Source of the DNA: Sinorhizobium chiapasense
Lineage (GTDB): Bacteria; Pseudomonadota; Alphaproteobacteria; Rhizobiales; Rhizobiaceae
Length of the DNA: 64,000 bases
Assembly (NCBI RefSeq): GCF_036488675.1
Contig: NZ_CP133148.1
Location: 2,790,001-2,854,000 of the forward strand
Direction of reading: 5' to 3'
Each line of letters starts with the position of its first letter. The stretch's first letter is position 1. The translations under genes and the position numbers were made by a program. Of this stretch, positions 53,392 to 62,732 are shown piece after piece. The notes below the pieces were generated by a model. The model was not told the DNA's origin, did not search any database, and saw only the letters and a list, made by a program, of their open reading frames with translations.

Positions 53392-53544
53392 AGCGCGCCG
53401 AGGCAAAGCGTGAGCGGTTTCCGCCCGTATTGCGCTCCAATCTACAGCGCCGCGCTTCTTGTCAGATGCGCAGAGGACGCTGTAGCACTTTGAATTGCTG
53501 CATGTTTTATCGTTAAATCGGCTACGACTTAAGGAACATGCAGC
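53389..53544. repeat. Composite repeat: diverged family B then reverse family A
   Basis: TAGAGCGCGCCGAGGCAAAG and CGGTTTCCGCCCGTATTGCG form a diverged B hairpin starting at the bdhA stop. From 53441 CTACAGCGCCGCGCTTCTTG, CGCTGTAGCACTTTGAATTG and CTTAAGGAACATGCAGCAG form a reverse A copy. The composite fills the whole bdhA-xdhA gap. Confidence 0.75.
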
Positions 53545-53562
53545 AGCCACGGAAATGATGGC

Positions 53563-55041
53563 ATGGCACAGGCATCCGACAGCATCCGCTTCATCCTGAA
53601 CGAAACCGAGATTGCCCTTTCGGACGTCGCGCCGACCGCAACCTTGCTCGACTATCTGAGGCTGGAACACCGGCTGACCGGTACCAAGGAGGGCTGCGCC
53701 GAAGGCGATTGCGGCGCCTGCACGGTGCTGGTCGGCCGCCTTTCGAACGACGAAGGGCTCGTCTATGAAAGCGTCAACGCCTGCATCCGCTTTGTCGGCT
53801 CGCTGAACGCGACGCATGTTGTGACGGTCGAGCATCTCGCGGCCAAGGACGGCACGCTCCATCCGGTGCAGCAGGCCATGGTCGATTTCCACGCTTCGCA
53901 ATGCGGCTTCTGCACGCCGGGCTTCGTCATGTCGCTCTATGGCCTGTGGCTGACGAATGACAATCCGAGCCGGGCCGCAATCGAGAAAACACTGCAAGGC
54001 AATCTCTGTCGCTGTACCGGCTATGAGCCGATCGTACGGGCGGCAGAGGCCGCAACGCAGGAACGCCCCTCGGCAATCTTCGATCCGATCACCCGCACGC
54101 GGGATGCGGTCACTGCAAAGCTGAAGGCGCTCCGTTCCACGGAAACGATCGTGATCCGCAACGGTGAGGACTGTCTGATTGTGCCGGCGGACGCGATGGG
54201 GCTCGCAGCGGTGCTCGACGAACATCCGGCCGCAACGATCGTCGCTGGCGCGACCGATGTCGGTCTCTGGGTGACGAAGCAGATGCGATCGCTCAATCCG
54301 GCGGTTTTCATCAATGGCATCGCCGAACTGCAGCGGATCGAATGCACGGAAGCTGGTCTGACGATCGGCGCCGGCGTCAGCTACACGGCGGCGTTTGATG
54401 CCCTCGCCAGCGCCTACCCGGCCTTCGGCCGGCTCATCGACCGCATCGGCGGCGAACAGGTCCGCAATATGGGCACGATCGGCGGCAACATCGCCAACGG
54501 GTCGCCGATCGGCGACAGCCCGCCACCGCTGATCGTTCTCGGCGCATCCGTCACCTTGCGATCGACGAACGGTACGCGCACGCTGCCGCTCGAAGATTTC
54601 TTCGTCTCCTACGGCAAGCAGGACCGAAAGCCAGGCGAATTCGTCGAAAGCATCTTCGTTCCCGCCCTGCCCGAAGGCGATCGTTTCGCCGCCTACAAGG
54701 TTTCCAAGCGTCGCGACGAGGATATCTCCGCCCTACTCGGCGCTTTCCGGATTGCGCTTGACGAGGACAATCACGTCCGCACTGCGCTCGTGGCCTTCGG
54801 CGGCATGGCCGCAACACCAAAAAGGGCGAAGGCCGTGGAGGCCGCTTTGATCGGTCAGCCCTGGAGCGAGGAGACCATTCGTGCGGCGCAGGCTGCTCTC
54901 GAGACGGACTACCAACCGATCACCGACTGGCGCGCCACGAGCGCTTATCGCATGCTGGCTGCAAAGAACCTGCTGATGCGCTTTTTCCTGGAGGGTACCG
55001 GCGAGACGGTTCAACTCCAGCGTTTCGAGGGTGTGGCATGA
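53563..55041 (+). CDS. xdhA: Xanthine dehydrogenase, small (Fe-S/FAD) subunit
   Basis: 492 residues. First 2Fe-2S domain with C45, C50, C53 (KEGCAEGDCGACTVLV) and C in VNACIRF. Second 2Fe-2S domain with CGFCTPGF and NLCRCTGYEP. FAD domain with TIVAGATDVGLWVTKQM and MGTIGGNIANGSPIGDSPPP. It passes electrons from the molybdenum site in XdhB to NAD+. Its ATG at 53563 lies 15 bases after the repeat. A REP-like pair separates it from xdhB. Confidence 0.95.
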   Translation: MAQASDSIRFILNETEIALSDVAPTATLLDYLRLEHRLTGTKEGCAEGDCGACTVLVGRLSNDEGLVYESVNACIRFVGSLNATHVVTVEHLAAKDGTLHPVQQAMVDFHASQCGFCTPGFVMSLYGLWLTNDNPSRAAIEKTLQGNLCRCTGYEPIVRAAEAATQERPSAIFDPITRTRDAVTAKLKALRSTETIVIRNGEDCLIVPADAMGLAAVLDEHPAATIVAGATDVGLWVTKQMRSLNPAVFINGIAELQRIECTEAGLTIGAGVSYTAAFDALASAYPAFGRLIDRIGGEQVRNMGTIGGNIANGSPIGDSPPPLIVLGASVTLRSTNGTRTLPLEDFFVSYGKQDRKPGEFVESIFVPALPEGDRFAAYKVSKRRDEDISALLGAFRIALDEDNHVRTALVAFGGMAATPKRAKAVEAALIGQPWSEETIRAAQAALETDYQPITDWRATSAYRMLAAKNLLMRFFLEGTGETVQLQRFEGVA

Positions 55042-55070
55042 GCGTCGCCATGGACGGTTGCAGCTTGAGA

Positions 55071-55190
55071 CTGCCCCTCACCCCGGCCCTCTCCCCGCAG
55101 GCGGGAAGAGGGGACGAGGACGGCGGCCGCAACGTCCCTTCTCCCCGCAAGCGGGGAGAAGGTGCCGGCAGGCGGATGAGGGGCGCTTTC
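55071..55190. repeat. REP-like repeat pair, family C, between xdhA and xdhB
   Basis: CCCCTCACCCCGGCCCTCTC, CCCGCAGGCGGG, then CTTCTCCCCGCAAGCGGGGA and GCGGATGAGGGGC: two inverted halves, as at 17408 and around the DUF559 gene. It lies inside what must be one transcription unit. Confidence 0.75.
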
Positions 55191-55209
55191 TTCGAAAGGA
55201 ATCGACAAG

Positions 55210-57552
55210 ATGGATAAGTCCACCTTCGAAGAGCAGACCACCATTGCTGGCCCCATGCACACACGGCTGCGCCACGACAGTGCCCACAAGCACGTGGCGG
55301 GAACGGCCGACTATATCGACGACATGCCGGAGCCCGCCGGTACGCTGCATGGCGCGCTGGGCCTCACCGATCGGGCGCACGCTGAAATCCTTGAGATGGA
55401 CCTCTCCGCCGTCGCCGCGTTGCCCGGTGTCGTCTGCGTGCTCACCGCAAGCGACATGCCGCATTCGAACGACATCAGTCCCAGCCACCTGCATGACGAG
55501 CCGGTGTTGGCCGACGGCCGTGTGCAGTTCCATGGCCAGCCTGCCTTCGCCGTGATCGCTGAAACGCGCGACATCGCGCGCCGCGCCGCGCGGCTCGCCA
55601 AGATCACCTATGGCGACCTGCCGCATCTCATTGATGTGGCCGACGCCATGGCCCAGGGCGGCGAGCTCGTGACGCAGCCGCTAACGCTCCAGCGCGGTGA
55701 CGCGGAAGGTGAACTGGAACGAGCGCCGCGCCGGCTGCAGGGAAGGATGCGCATCGGCGGGCAGGAGCATTTCTATCTGGAAGGTCACATCGCGCTGGCC
55801 ATTCCCGGCGAGGACGACGAGATGACCGTCTGGTCCTCGACGCAGCATCCCAGCGAAATCCAGCACATGGTCGCGCACGTGCTGGGCGTGCCGTCCAACG
55901 CTGTCACGGTGAATGTCCGCCGCATGGGCGGCGGTTTTGGCGGCAAGGAGACGCAGGGCAATCAGTTCGCCGCACTCGCCGCCGTCGCTGCGCGAAGGCT
56001 TCGCCGCGCCGTGAAATTCCGTCCGGACCGCGACGACGACATGATGGCGACCGGCAAACGCCACGACTTCCTCGTCGATTACGATGTCGGCTTTGACGAA
56101 GAAGGGCACATCCACGCCGTCCATGCAAACTACGCCGCCCGCTGCGGCTACTCTTCCGATCTTTCAGGCCCCGTGACCGACCGGGCGCTCTTCCACGCGG
56201 ACAGCTCCTATTTCTACCCGCATGTGAAGCTGACCTCGCAGCCGCTGAGAACCAATACGGTTTCCAATACCGCCTATCGCGGCTTCGGGGGACCGCAGGG
56301 CATGGTCGGCGCCGAGCGCATCATCGAAGAGATCGCCTACGCGCTTGGCAAGGATCCGCTCGAGATCCGCAAGCTGAACTTCTACGGCGAGAAGGGTTCG
56401 GGCCGCGATATCACGCCCTACCACCAGAGGATCGAGGACAACATCATCCATCGGATCGTCGGCGAATTGGAGGTGAGCGCCGACTACCAGGCGCGCCGCG
56501 CGGCGATTATCGACTTCAACAAGTCGAGCCGCGTGATCCGAAAAGGCATTGCCTTGACACCGGTGAAATTCGGCATCTCCTTCACCATGACCGCCTTCAA
56601 CCAGGCGGGCGCGCTGGTACATATCTACCGGGATGGCTCCGTCCATCTCAATCACGGCGGCACCGAGATGGGACAGGGCCTTTACACCAAGGTGGCCCAG
56701 GTTCTCGCCGACAGTTTCCAGATCGATATCGACCGGGTGAAGATCACCGCGACGACGACCGGCAAGGTGCCGAACACGTCGGCGACGGCGGCCTCGTCGG
56801 GCTCGGACCTCAACGGCATGGCCGCCTTCGATGCGGCGCGCCAGATCAAGGATCGTCTCGTCGCCTTCGCCGCCGAGCGCTGGCAGACCACCGCCGAACA
56901 TGTCGCCTTCGTGGCGAACCATGTGAAGATCGGCGAAGAGCTCGTGCCGTTCGCGGATTTCATCCGGCAGGCTTACACGGCCCGCGTCCAGCTCTCCGCC
57001 GCCGGCTTCTACAAGACGCCCAAGATTCACTGGGATCGCGCCACCGGGCGTGGGACGCCCTTCTACTATTTCGCCTATGGCTCCGCCGTTTCCGAGGTCT
57101 CGGTCGATACGCTCACCGGCGAATACCTTGTCGACCGCGTCGACGTCTTGCACGATGTCGGCCGCTCGCTCAATCCGGCCATCGATCTCGGCCAGATCGA
57201 GGGCGGCTTTGTCCAGGGCATGGGCTGGTTGACGACGGAGGAGTTGTGGTGGGACGAAAAGGGACGCTTGCGGACGCATGCACCCTCGACCTACAAGATT
57301 CCGCTCGCCTCGGACCGGCCGAAGATCTTCAACGTGCGCCTCGCCGAATGGTCGGAAAATGCGGAGAAAACCATTGGGCAATCGAAGGCCGTGGGCGAGC
57401 CGCCCTTCATGCTGCCGATCTCTGTGCTGGAAGCCCTGTCAATGGCTGCCGCGAGCGTTGTGGATTATAGCGCCTGCCCTCGCCTCGATGCCCCGGCAAC
57501 GCCGGAACGTATCCTGATGGCGATCGAACGCTTGAGACAGCGCGGCGGTTGA
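55210..57552 (+). CDS. xdhB: Xanthine dehydrogenase, large (molybdopterin) subunit
   Basis: 780 residues. Oxidises hypoxanthine and xanthine to urate at a Mo-pterin centre. Start of the conserved region GPMHTRLRHDSAHKHVAGTA, Mo-binding GGGFGGKETQGNQFAALAA, NTAYRGFGGPQGM, HGGTEMGQGLYTKVAQVLAD and the catalytic Glu in VGEPPFMLPISV. ATG at 55210 after AAAGGAATCGAC. No xdhC (Mo cofactor sulfuration/insertion factor) follows, unlike many operons, so it must be encoded elsewhere. Confidence 0.95.
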   Translation: MDKSTFEEQTTIAGPMHTRLRHDSAHKHVAGTADYIDDMPEPAGTLHGALGLTDRAHAEILEMDLSAVAALPGVVCVLTASDMPHSNDISPSHLHDEPVLADGRVQFHGQPAFAVIAETRDIARRAARLAKITYGDLPHLIDVADAMAQGGELVTQPLTLQRGDAEGELERAPRRLQGRMRIGGQEHFYLEGHIALAIPGEDDEMTVWSSTQHPSEIQHMVAHVLGVPSNAVTVNVRRMGGGFGGKETQGNQFAALAAVAARRLRRAVKFRPDRDDDMMATGKRHDFLVDYDVGFDEEGHIHAVHANYAARCGYSSDLSGPVTDRALFHADSSYFYPHVKLTSQPLRTNTVSNTAYRGFGGPQGMVGAERIIEEIAYALGKDPLEIRKLNFYGEKGSGRDITPYHQRIEDNIIHRIVGELEVSADYQARRAAIIDFNKSSRVIRKGIALTPVKFGISFTMTAFNQAGALVHIYRDGSVHLNHGGTEMGQGLYTKVAQVLADSFQIDIDRVKITATTTGKVPNTSATAASSGSDLNGMAAFDAARQIKDRLVAFAAERWQTTAEHVAFVANHVKIGEELVPFADFIRQAYTARVQLSAAGFYKTPKIHWDRATGRGTPFYYFAYGSAVSEVSVDTLTGEYLVDRVDVLHDVGRSLNPAIDLGQIEGGFVQGMGWLTTEELWWDEKGRLRTHAPSTYKIPLASDRPKIFNVRLAEWSENAEKTIGQSKAVGEPPFMLPISVLEALSMAAASVVDYSACPRLDAPATPERILMAIERLRQRGG

Positions 57553-57563
57553 TTGGCTAAGGC

Positions 57564-57767
57564 CTATTGGAACATATCGTCGTCCCGCAGCGGCGAACGT
57601 CCATCCATGAAACCCATGTCTCTTTTCATGTAATCGGACAACGCCTCGACATCCAGTCTCCGGTGGCGGGAACGGCCCGAGACAAACACGCCGGACGCAA
57701 ATCGCAAAATCAGATCGAAGGAAAGAAACGGTTTTCTTTCAGTGCTTTCCAGTGCATCACAAGTCAT
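57564..57767 (-). CDS. Small DUF1127-like protein
   Basis: 67 residues from ATG 57767. The C-terminal half (LDVEALSDYMKRDMGFMDGR) resembles the end of DUF1127 proteins (LSD-x-x-L-x-DIG pattern), a family of small arginine-rich proteins, some of which bind RNA and affect phosphate/carbon metabolism in alphaproteobacteria. It lies divergent from the LysR gene and convergent with xdhB, 12 bases beyond its stop. No strong ribosome site is visible, so this is a moderate call. Confidence 0.55.
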   Translation of the reverse strand: MTCDALESTERKPFLSFDLILRFASGVFVSGRSRHRRLDVEALSDYMKRDMGFMDGRSPLRDDDMFQ

Positions 57768-57870
57768 TCTTGGCACCCATTGCAATTGCTGAACTTAGCT
57801 TGCAGGATGCCGCGAAAGATGCTCGAATTCCAATCGAACATCCGTCTGCATGCATCAAGAGAACTTATCC

Positions 57871-58767
57871 ATGAAGATGTCGAAGCAGTTCCCGCTCAAC
57901 GCGCTGAGGGTCTTCGAGGCCGCGGCGCGGCTCGGAAGCTTCACCAAGGCCGGCGAAGAACTGGGCATGACCCAGACGGCCGTCAGCTATCAGATCAAAC
58001 TGATCGAGGAAAATGTCGGTGAGCCGCTGTTCCTGAGACGTACGCGGCATATCGCGCTGACGGACGTTGGCCAGCGGCTGGCCCCGAAGGTGACGGAAGC
58101 GTTCGAAATGCTGCACGATGCCGTTTCGTCAGCGCGCGGCGATATCGATGCCGCCCTGCTCATCCACTCGACCCCGACTTTCGCCTCGCAATGGCTCGCG
58201 CGCAATATCGGCAGCTTCCAGCTCGCCCATCCGAACATCGCGGTGCGGCTGACGGCCACCGACAAGGTCATCGATTTCGCCAAGGAGCCTGCTGACGTCG
58301 CCATTCGGTCCGGCACCGGCACCTGGCCCGGCCTTGACAGCCATCCGTTGATGCGGGTGGAGTTCACGCCGATGCTGAGCCCGGCGCTTGCCGAGAGCAT
58401 CGGCGGAGTACATGAGCCGCGCGATCTCCTGAAGCTGAGGATCATCGATCCCGGCGATCCTTGGTGGACGTTGTGGTTTGCAGCTGCCGGCGTTCCCGAC
58501 CCCGATCTCGCAGGCCGCCCGGCCACCCGCCTTGGTGCCCAGTCTTTCGAGGCGCGCGTCGCTGAGGCGGGTCAAGGGGTGGCGATACTAACGCCGGAAT
58601 TCTATCCGGACGACATCGCGCTCGGCCGCCTTTACCAGCCCTTCGATCTGCGCTGCAGCGATGGGCGCGACTATTGGCTCGCCTATCCACATGCCCGGCG
58701 CAACGCGCCGAAGATCCGCGCCTTTCGCGACTGGATTCTTTCTGAACTCAATCCCGACGACGATTGA
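57871..58767 (+). CDS. LysR-family regulator, GcvA-like
   Basis: 298 residues from ATG 57871; a second ATG two codons later is equally possible. N-terminal helix-turn-helix NALRVFEAAARLGSFTKAGE followed by TQTAVSYQIKLIEENVGEPL; the effector-binding domain begins at about residue 90. The LNALRVFEAAARLGSFT start is characteristic of the GcvA group. Being between xdhB and puuD, it may control purine breakdown, with the divergent small gene as another target; there is no direct evidence for that. Confidence 0.85.
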   Translation: MKMSKQFPLNALRVFEAAARLGSFTKAGEELGMTQTAVSYQIKLIEENVGEPLFLRRTRHIALTDVGQRLAPKVTEAFEMLHDAVSSARGDIDAALLIHSTPTFASQWLARNIGSFQLAHPNIAVRLTATDKVIDFAKEPADVAIRSGTGTWPGLDSHPLMRVEFTPMLSPALAESIGGVHEPRDLLKLRIIDPGDPWWTLWFAAAGVPDPDLAGRPATRLGAQSFEARVAEAGQGVAILTPEFYPDDIALGRLYQPFDLRCSDGRDYWLAYPHARRNAPKIRAFRDWILSELNPDDD

Positions 58768-58946
58768 GGTGCGACACGGAAGCGGCGCATGAGCCGATTT
58801 GTGGCCAGCCTGCCTAACATACTGGATTCCATCAGCTTCGAGGCGGGTGATACCGTCGCGAAATGCGGGCGAGCGGTTAAATCAGCCCTTCCCCGTTTCG
58901 GTTTTTTCTCGCAAGCTGCGTCGACGGAGAGAAAGAGGGGACCTGA

Positions 58947-60179
58947 ATGTACGAATTCGCCATTGCCTGGGAATGGCTGGCCTTCGCCGCCCGCTGGCTG
59001 CATGTGGTGACGGCGATCGCCTGGATCGGCTCATCCTTCTATTTCATCGCGCTCGACCTCGGCCTGGTGAAGCGCGACCACCTTCCTCCCGGCGCCTATG
59101 GCGAGGAATGGCAGGTGCACGGCGGCGGCTTCTACCACATCCAGAAATACCTGGTCGCACCGGCAGCGATGCCGGAGCATCTCACCTGGTTCAAATGGGA
59201 ATCCTACATGACGTGGCTCTCCGGCTTCGCCATGCTCTGCATCGTCTACTATGGCGGCGCCGATCTTTTCCTGATCGACCCCCATGTGCTGGACATCTCG
59301 GCGACGACGGCGATCCTGATCTCGCTCGCCTCGCTCGGGCTCGGCTGGGTTCTTTACGATCTTCTCTGCAAATCGCCAATCGGCAAGAACACCTGGGGGC
59401 TGATGGCCCTGCTTTATGTGGTGCTCGTCGCCATGGCCTGGGGCTACACGCAGGTTTTCACCGGTCGCGCCGCGTTTCTGCATCTTGGCGCCTTCACCGC
59501 GACCATCATGTCCGCCAACGTGTTCTCAATCATCATTCCCAATCAGAAGATCGTCGTCGCCGACCTGATCGCCGGCCGCACGCCGGATCCAAAGCTCGGC
59601 GCCCAGGCCAAGCAGCGCTCTCTCCACAACAACTATCTGACGCTGCCGGTCATCTTCTTCATGCTGTCGAACCACTATCCGCTCGCCTTCGCGACGGCTT
59701 TCAACTGGATCATCGCAGCGCTCGTCTTCCTGATGGGGGTGACTATCCGCCACTGGTTCAACACCACCCATGCGCGCAGGGGCGAGCCCACCTGGACCTG
59801 GATCGTCACGGTGATCCTCTTCATCCTGATCATGTGGCTCTCGACAGTGCCGAAGATATTGACGGGCGAGGAACAGGCTGGAGTTGCGCCAGTCTTCAGG
59901 CGCTTTGCCGAGAACGTCCATTTCCCTGCTGTCAAGGATGCGATTTCGACTCGCTGCAGCATGTGCCATGCAGCCGAACCCGTCTACGAGGGCATTGCCC
60001 GCGCGCCGAACGGCGTCATACTCGAAAGCGACGCGCAGATTGCCGCCCGGGCGCGCGAAATCTATATCCAGGCCGGGCGCAGCCATGCCATGCCGCCCGG
60101 CAACATAACCGACATGACGGCGGATGAACGCGGGCTGCTGATCGCCTGGTACGAAAGCGCCGTCGGAGAGACACGATGA
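58947..60179 (+). CDS. puuD: Membrane urate hydroxylase PuuD with cytochrome c domain
   Basis: 410 residues. Eight to nine transmembrane segments (starting with WEWLAFAARWLHVVTAIAWI) form the urate hydroxylase part, and the C-terminal 90 residues are a class I cytochrome c with heme site CSMCH (about 330-334) and the axial Met in AMPPGNIT. PuuD replaces soluble uricase in many alphaproteobacteria, converting urate to 5-hydroxyisourate with electrons delivered through the cytochrome to the respiratory chain. Overlaps guaD by four bases (ATGA). The AGAGGGGACCTGA upstream is its ribosome site. Confidence 0.93.
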   Translation: MYEFAIAWEWLAFAARWLHVVTAIAWIGSSFYFIALDLGLVKRDHLPPGAYGEEWQVHGGGFYHIQKYLVAPAAMPEHLTWFKWESYMTWLSGFAMLCIVYYGGADLFLIDPHVLDISATTAILISLASLGLGWVLYDLLCKSPIGKNTWGLMALLYVVLVAMAWGYTQVFTGRAAFLHLGAFTATIMSANVFSIIIPNQKIVVADLIAGRTPDPKLGAQAKQRSLHNNYLTLPVIFFMLSNHYPLAFATAFNWIIAALVFLMGVTIRHWFNTTHARRGEPTWTWIVTVILFILIMWLSTVPKILTGEEQAGVAPVFRRFAENVHFPAVKDAISTRCSMCHAAEPVYEGIARAPNGVILESDAQIAARAREIYIQAGRSHAMPPGNITDMTADERGLLIAWYESAVGETR

Positions 60180-61492
60180 CAACCACCCTCATTCGCGGCC
60201 GCCTGTTGAGCTTCAACCGCGCCCCGCAAGCCATCGACGACAGCGCGGCCTATTCCTATGAAAGTGACGGCGCGCTTCTCATCGGGGACGGCGTGATCAA
60301 GGCGTGCGGCCCGTATGGGCTGGTGAAGGCCGAAGCGCCTGAGGGTGTCACAGAGATCGATCATCGCCCGCATCTGATCATGCCCGGCTTCATCGACACG
60401 CATCTTCATTTTCCGCAGATGCAGGTGATGGCCTCCTATGCCGCCAACCTGCTCGAATGGCTGAACACCTACACGTTCCCTGAGGAATGCCGGTTCGTCG
60501 AAACGGCGCATGCCGAACGCGTTGCCGTCCACTTCTTCGACGAGATGATCCGTCACGGGACGACGACGGCGGCCGCCTATTGCTCGGTCCACAAGGCCTC
60601 CGCCGATGCCTTCTTCGCCGAGAGCCTGAAGCGCGACATGCGGATGGTCGCCGGCAAGGTGATGATGGACCGCAACGCACCGCAAGGCCTGCTCGACACC
60701 CCTCAGATGAGTTATGACGAGACGCGGGCGGTCATCGCGGAGTGGCACGGCAAGGGCCGCAACCACGTCGCCATCACGCCGCGTTTCGCCATCACCTCGA
60801 CGCCGGAGCAGATGGAGGTCGCAAAATTGCTCGCCGGCGAATTTCCCGACCTCCATATCCAGACGCATCTTTCCGAGAACCGCGACGAAATCACTTACAC
60901 CTGCGAACTCTATCCGGAAGCGAAGGACTACACCGACGTCTATGCCCGCTACGGGCTGCTTGGGCGCAAGAGCCTCTTCGGCCATTGCATCCATCTTTCG
61001 GACCGGGAGGCGGATGCCATGAGCGAGACCGGCTCGGTCGCGGTCTTCTGCCCGACCTCGAACCTCTTCCTGGGCTCCGGTCTTTTCCCGCTGCGCGCCC
61101 TGACGCGCCGGCAGAAACCGGTGCGCGTCTCCGTCGCCTCCGACATCGGCGGCGGCACCAGCTATTCCATGCTGAAGACGCTCGATGAGGCCTACAAGAT
61201 CCTGCAACTGCAGGGTGAGCGGCTGAACCCTTTCGACAGCTTTTATCTGATGACGCGCGGCAATGCCGAGGCGCTATCGCTCGTCGATCGCATCGGCACG
61301 CTGGAGCCAGGCACGGACGCGGACCTTACAGTCCTGAACATGGCGGCGACGCCGGCCATGGCGCTGCGTGCCGAACTGGTCAATTCGCTGGCCGATGAGC
61401 TCTTCCTGCTGCAGACAATGGGGGACGATCGGGCGATCGTGGAGACCTATGTGGCCGGCCGCCCGTCCAAATCTTCGCTCGGCGCAGACTGA
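60176..61492 (+). CDS. guaD: Guanine deaminase
   Basis: 438 residues. Hydrolyses guanine to xanthine, which XdhAB then oxidises. Amidohydrolase family: metal ligands in [35 protein letters not shown] and the Asp in VSVASDIGGGTSYSM, as in GuaD/AtzB-type zinc deaminases. It is translationally coupled to puuD, placing guanine and urate steps in one unit. Confidence 0.94.
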   Translation: MTTTLIRGRLLSFNRAPQAIDDSAAYSYESDGALLIGDGVIKACGPYGLVKAEAPEGVTEIDHRPHLIMPGFIDTHLHFPQMQVMASYAANLLEWLNTYTFPEECRFVETAHAERVAVHFFDEMIRHGTTTAAAYCSVHKASADAFFAESLKRDMRMVAGKVMMDRNAPQGLLDTPQMSYDETRAVIAEWHGKGRNHVAITPRFAITSTPEQMEVAKLLAGEFPDLHIQTHLSENRDEITYTCELYPEAKDYTDVYARYGLLGRKSLFGHCIHLSDREADAMSETGSVAVFCPTSNLFLGSGLFPLRALTRRQKPVRVSVASDIGGGTSYSMLKTLDEAYKILQLQGERLNPFDSFYLMTRGNAEALSLVDRIGTLEPGTDADLTVLNMAATPAMALRAELVNSLADELFLLQTMGDDRAIVETYVAGRPSKSSLGAD

Positions 61493-61595
61493 ATCGCAGA
61501 GAGGTCAATTTTTTTTACCTCTTTGTCGGTAGAGCTATTACGCGCCTCCTGAAATCGTGATAATGGCTCGTCATCCATCGATGAAGGCCGTTTCC

Positions 61596-62732
61596 ATGAC
61601 GCAAATCCTCGAAATCCGCGACCTCAAGGCGCTTGCCAAGCGGCGTGTTCCAAAACTCTTCTTCGACTATGCCGACAGTGGCGCCTGGACGGAGGGAACC
61701 TATCGCGCCAACGAGGAGGATTTTTCGAAGATCAAGCTGCGTCAGCGGGTTCTGGTCGACATGAGCAACCGCTCGCTGGAAACGACGATGATCGGCCAGA
61801 AGGTGTCGATGCCGGTCGCCCTTGCGCCGACGGGTCTCACCGGCATGCAGCATGCCGACGGCGAAATGCTGGCGGCGCAGGCCGCAGAGGCTTTCGGGGT
61901 TCCCTTCACGCTTTCGACCATGAGCATCTGCTCGATCGAGGATGTCGCCTCGGTCACCACCAAGCCCTTCTGGTTCCAGCTCTATGTGATGCGCGAGCGC
62001 GAATTCGTGCTCAACCTCATCGACCGGGCGAAGGCGGCGAAATGCTCGGCGCTGGTGCTGACACTTGACCTGCAGATTCTCGGCCAGCGCCACAAGGACC
62101 TGCGCAACGGCCTTTCCGCGCCGCCGCGCATGACGCCGAAGCATCTCTGGCAGATGGCGACCCGGCCCGGCTGGTGCATGAAGATGCTCGGCACCAACCG
62201 GCGCACCTTCCGCAACATAGTCGGCCACGCCAAAAGCGTCACCGATCTTTCCTCGCTGGGCGCCTGGACCAGCGAGCAGTTCGATCCGCAGCTTTCCTGG
62301 AATGACGTCGAATGGATCAAGGAGCGCTGGGGCGGCCCGCTGATCCTCAAGGGGATCCTTGATCCCGAGGATGCGAAGATGGCGGCCAAGACCGGTGCCG
62401 ACGCGATTGTCGTTTCGAACCACGGCGGCCGCCAGCTCGACGGCGCACCGTCGTCGATCAGCATGCTGCCGCGCATCGTCGATGCGGTCGGACACCAGAT
62501 CGAGGTCCATATCGATGGCGGCATCCGCTCGGGCCAGGATGTGCTGAAGGCCATCGCCCTCGGTGCGCAAGGGACGTTTATCGGCCGCCCCTTCCTCTAC
62601 GGTCTCGGCGCCATGGGCAAGGAGGGCGTGACGCTCGCGCTCGACATCATCCGCAAGGAGATGGACATCACCATGGCACTCTGCGGCAAGCGCAACATCA
62701 CCGACGTGAGCCGCGATATTCTCGCGGAATAG
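61596..62732 (+). CDS. lldD: FMN-dependent L-lactate dehydrogenase / alpha-hydroxy acid oxidase
   Basis: 378 residues from ATG 61596 (MTQILEIRDLKALAKRRVPK); in-frame ATGs at 61563 and 61581 are alternatives. FMN barrel: PVALAPTGLTGMQHADGEM, SICSIEDV, WFQLYV, and the catalytic signature SNHGGRQLDG with the proton-abstracting His. Oxidises L-lactate (or a related 2-hydroxy acid) to the keto acid, reducing the quinone pool. Its placement between guaD and the uraH-allA-uraD block suggests that it could also act on a 2-hydroxy acid from ureidoglycolate breakdown, but that is inference. Confidence 0.88.
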   Translation: MTQILEIRDLKALAKRRVPKLFFDYADSGAWTEGTYRANEEDFSKIKLRQRVLVDMSNRSLETTMIGQKVSMPVALAPTGLTGMQHADGEMLAAQAAEAFGVPFTLSTMSICSIEDVASVTTKPFWFQLYVMREREFVLNLIDRAKAAKCSALVLTLDLQILGQRHKDLRNGLSAPPRMTPKHLWQMATRPGWCMKMLGTNRRTFRNIVGHAKSVTDLSSLGAWTSEQFDPQLSWNDVEWIKERWGGPLILKGILDPEDAKMAAKTGADAIVVSNHGGRQLDGAPSSISMLPRIVDAVGHQIEVHIDGGIRSGQDVLKAIALGAQGTFIGRPFLYGLGAMGKEGVTLALDIIRKEMDITMALCGKRNITDVSRDILAE

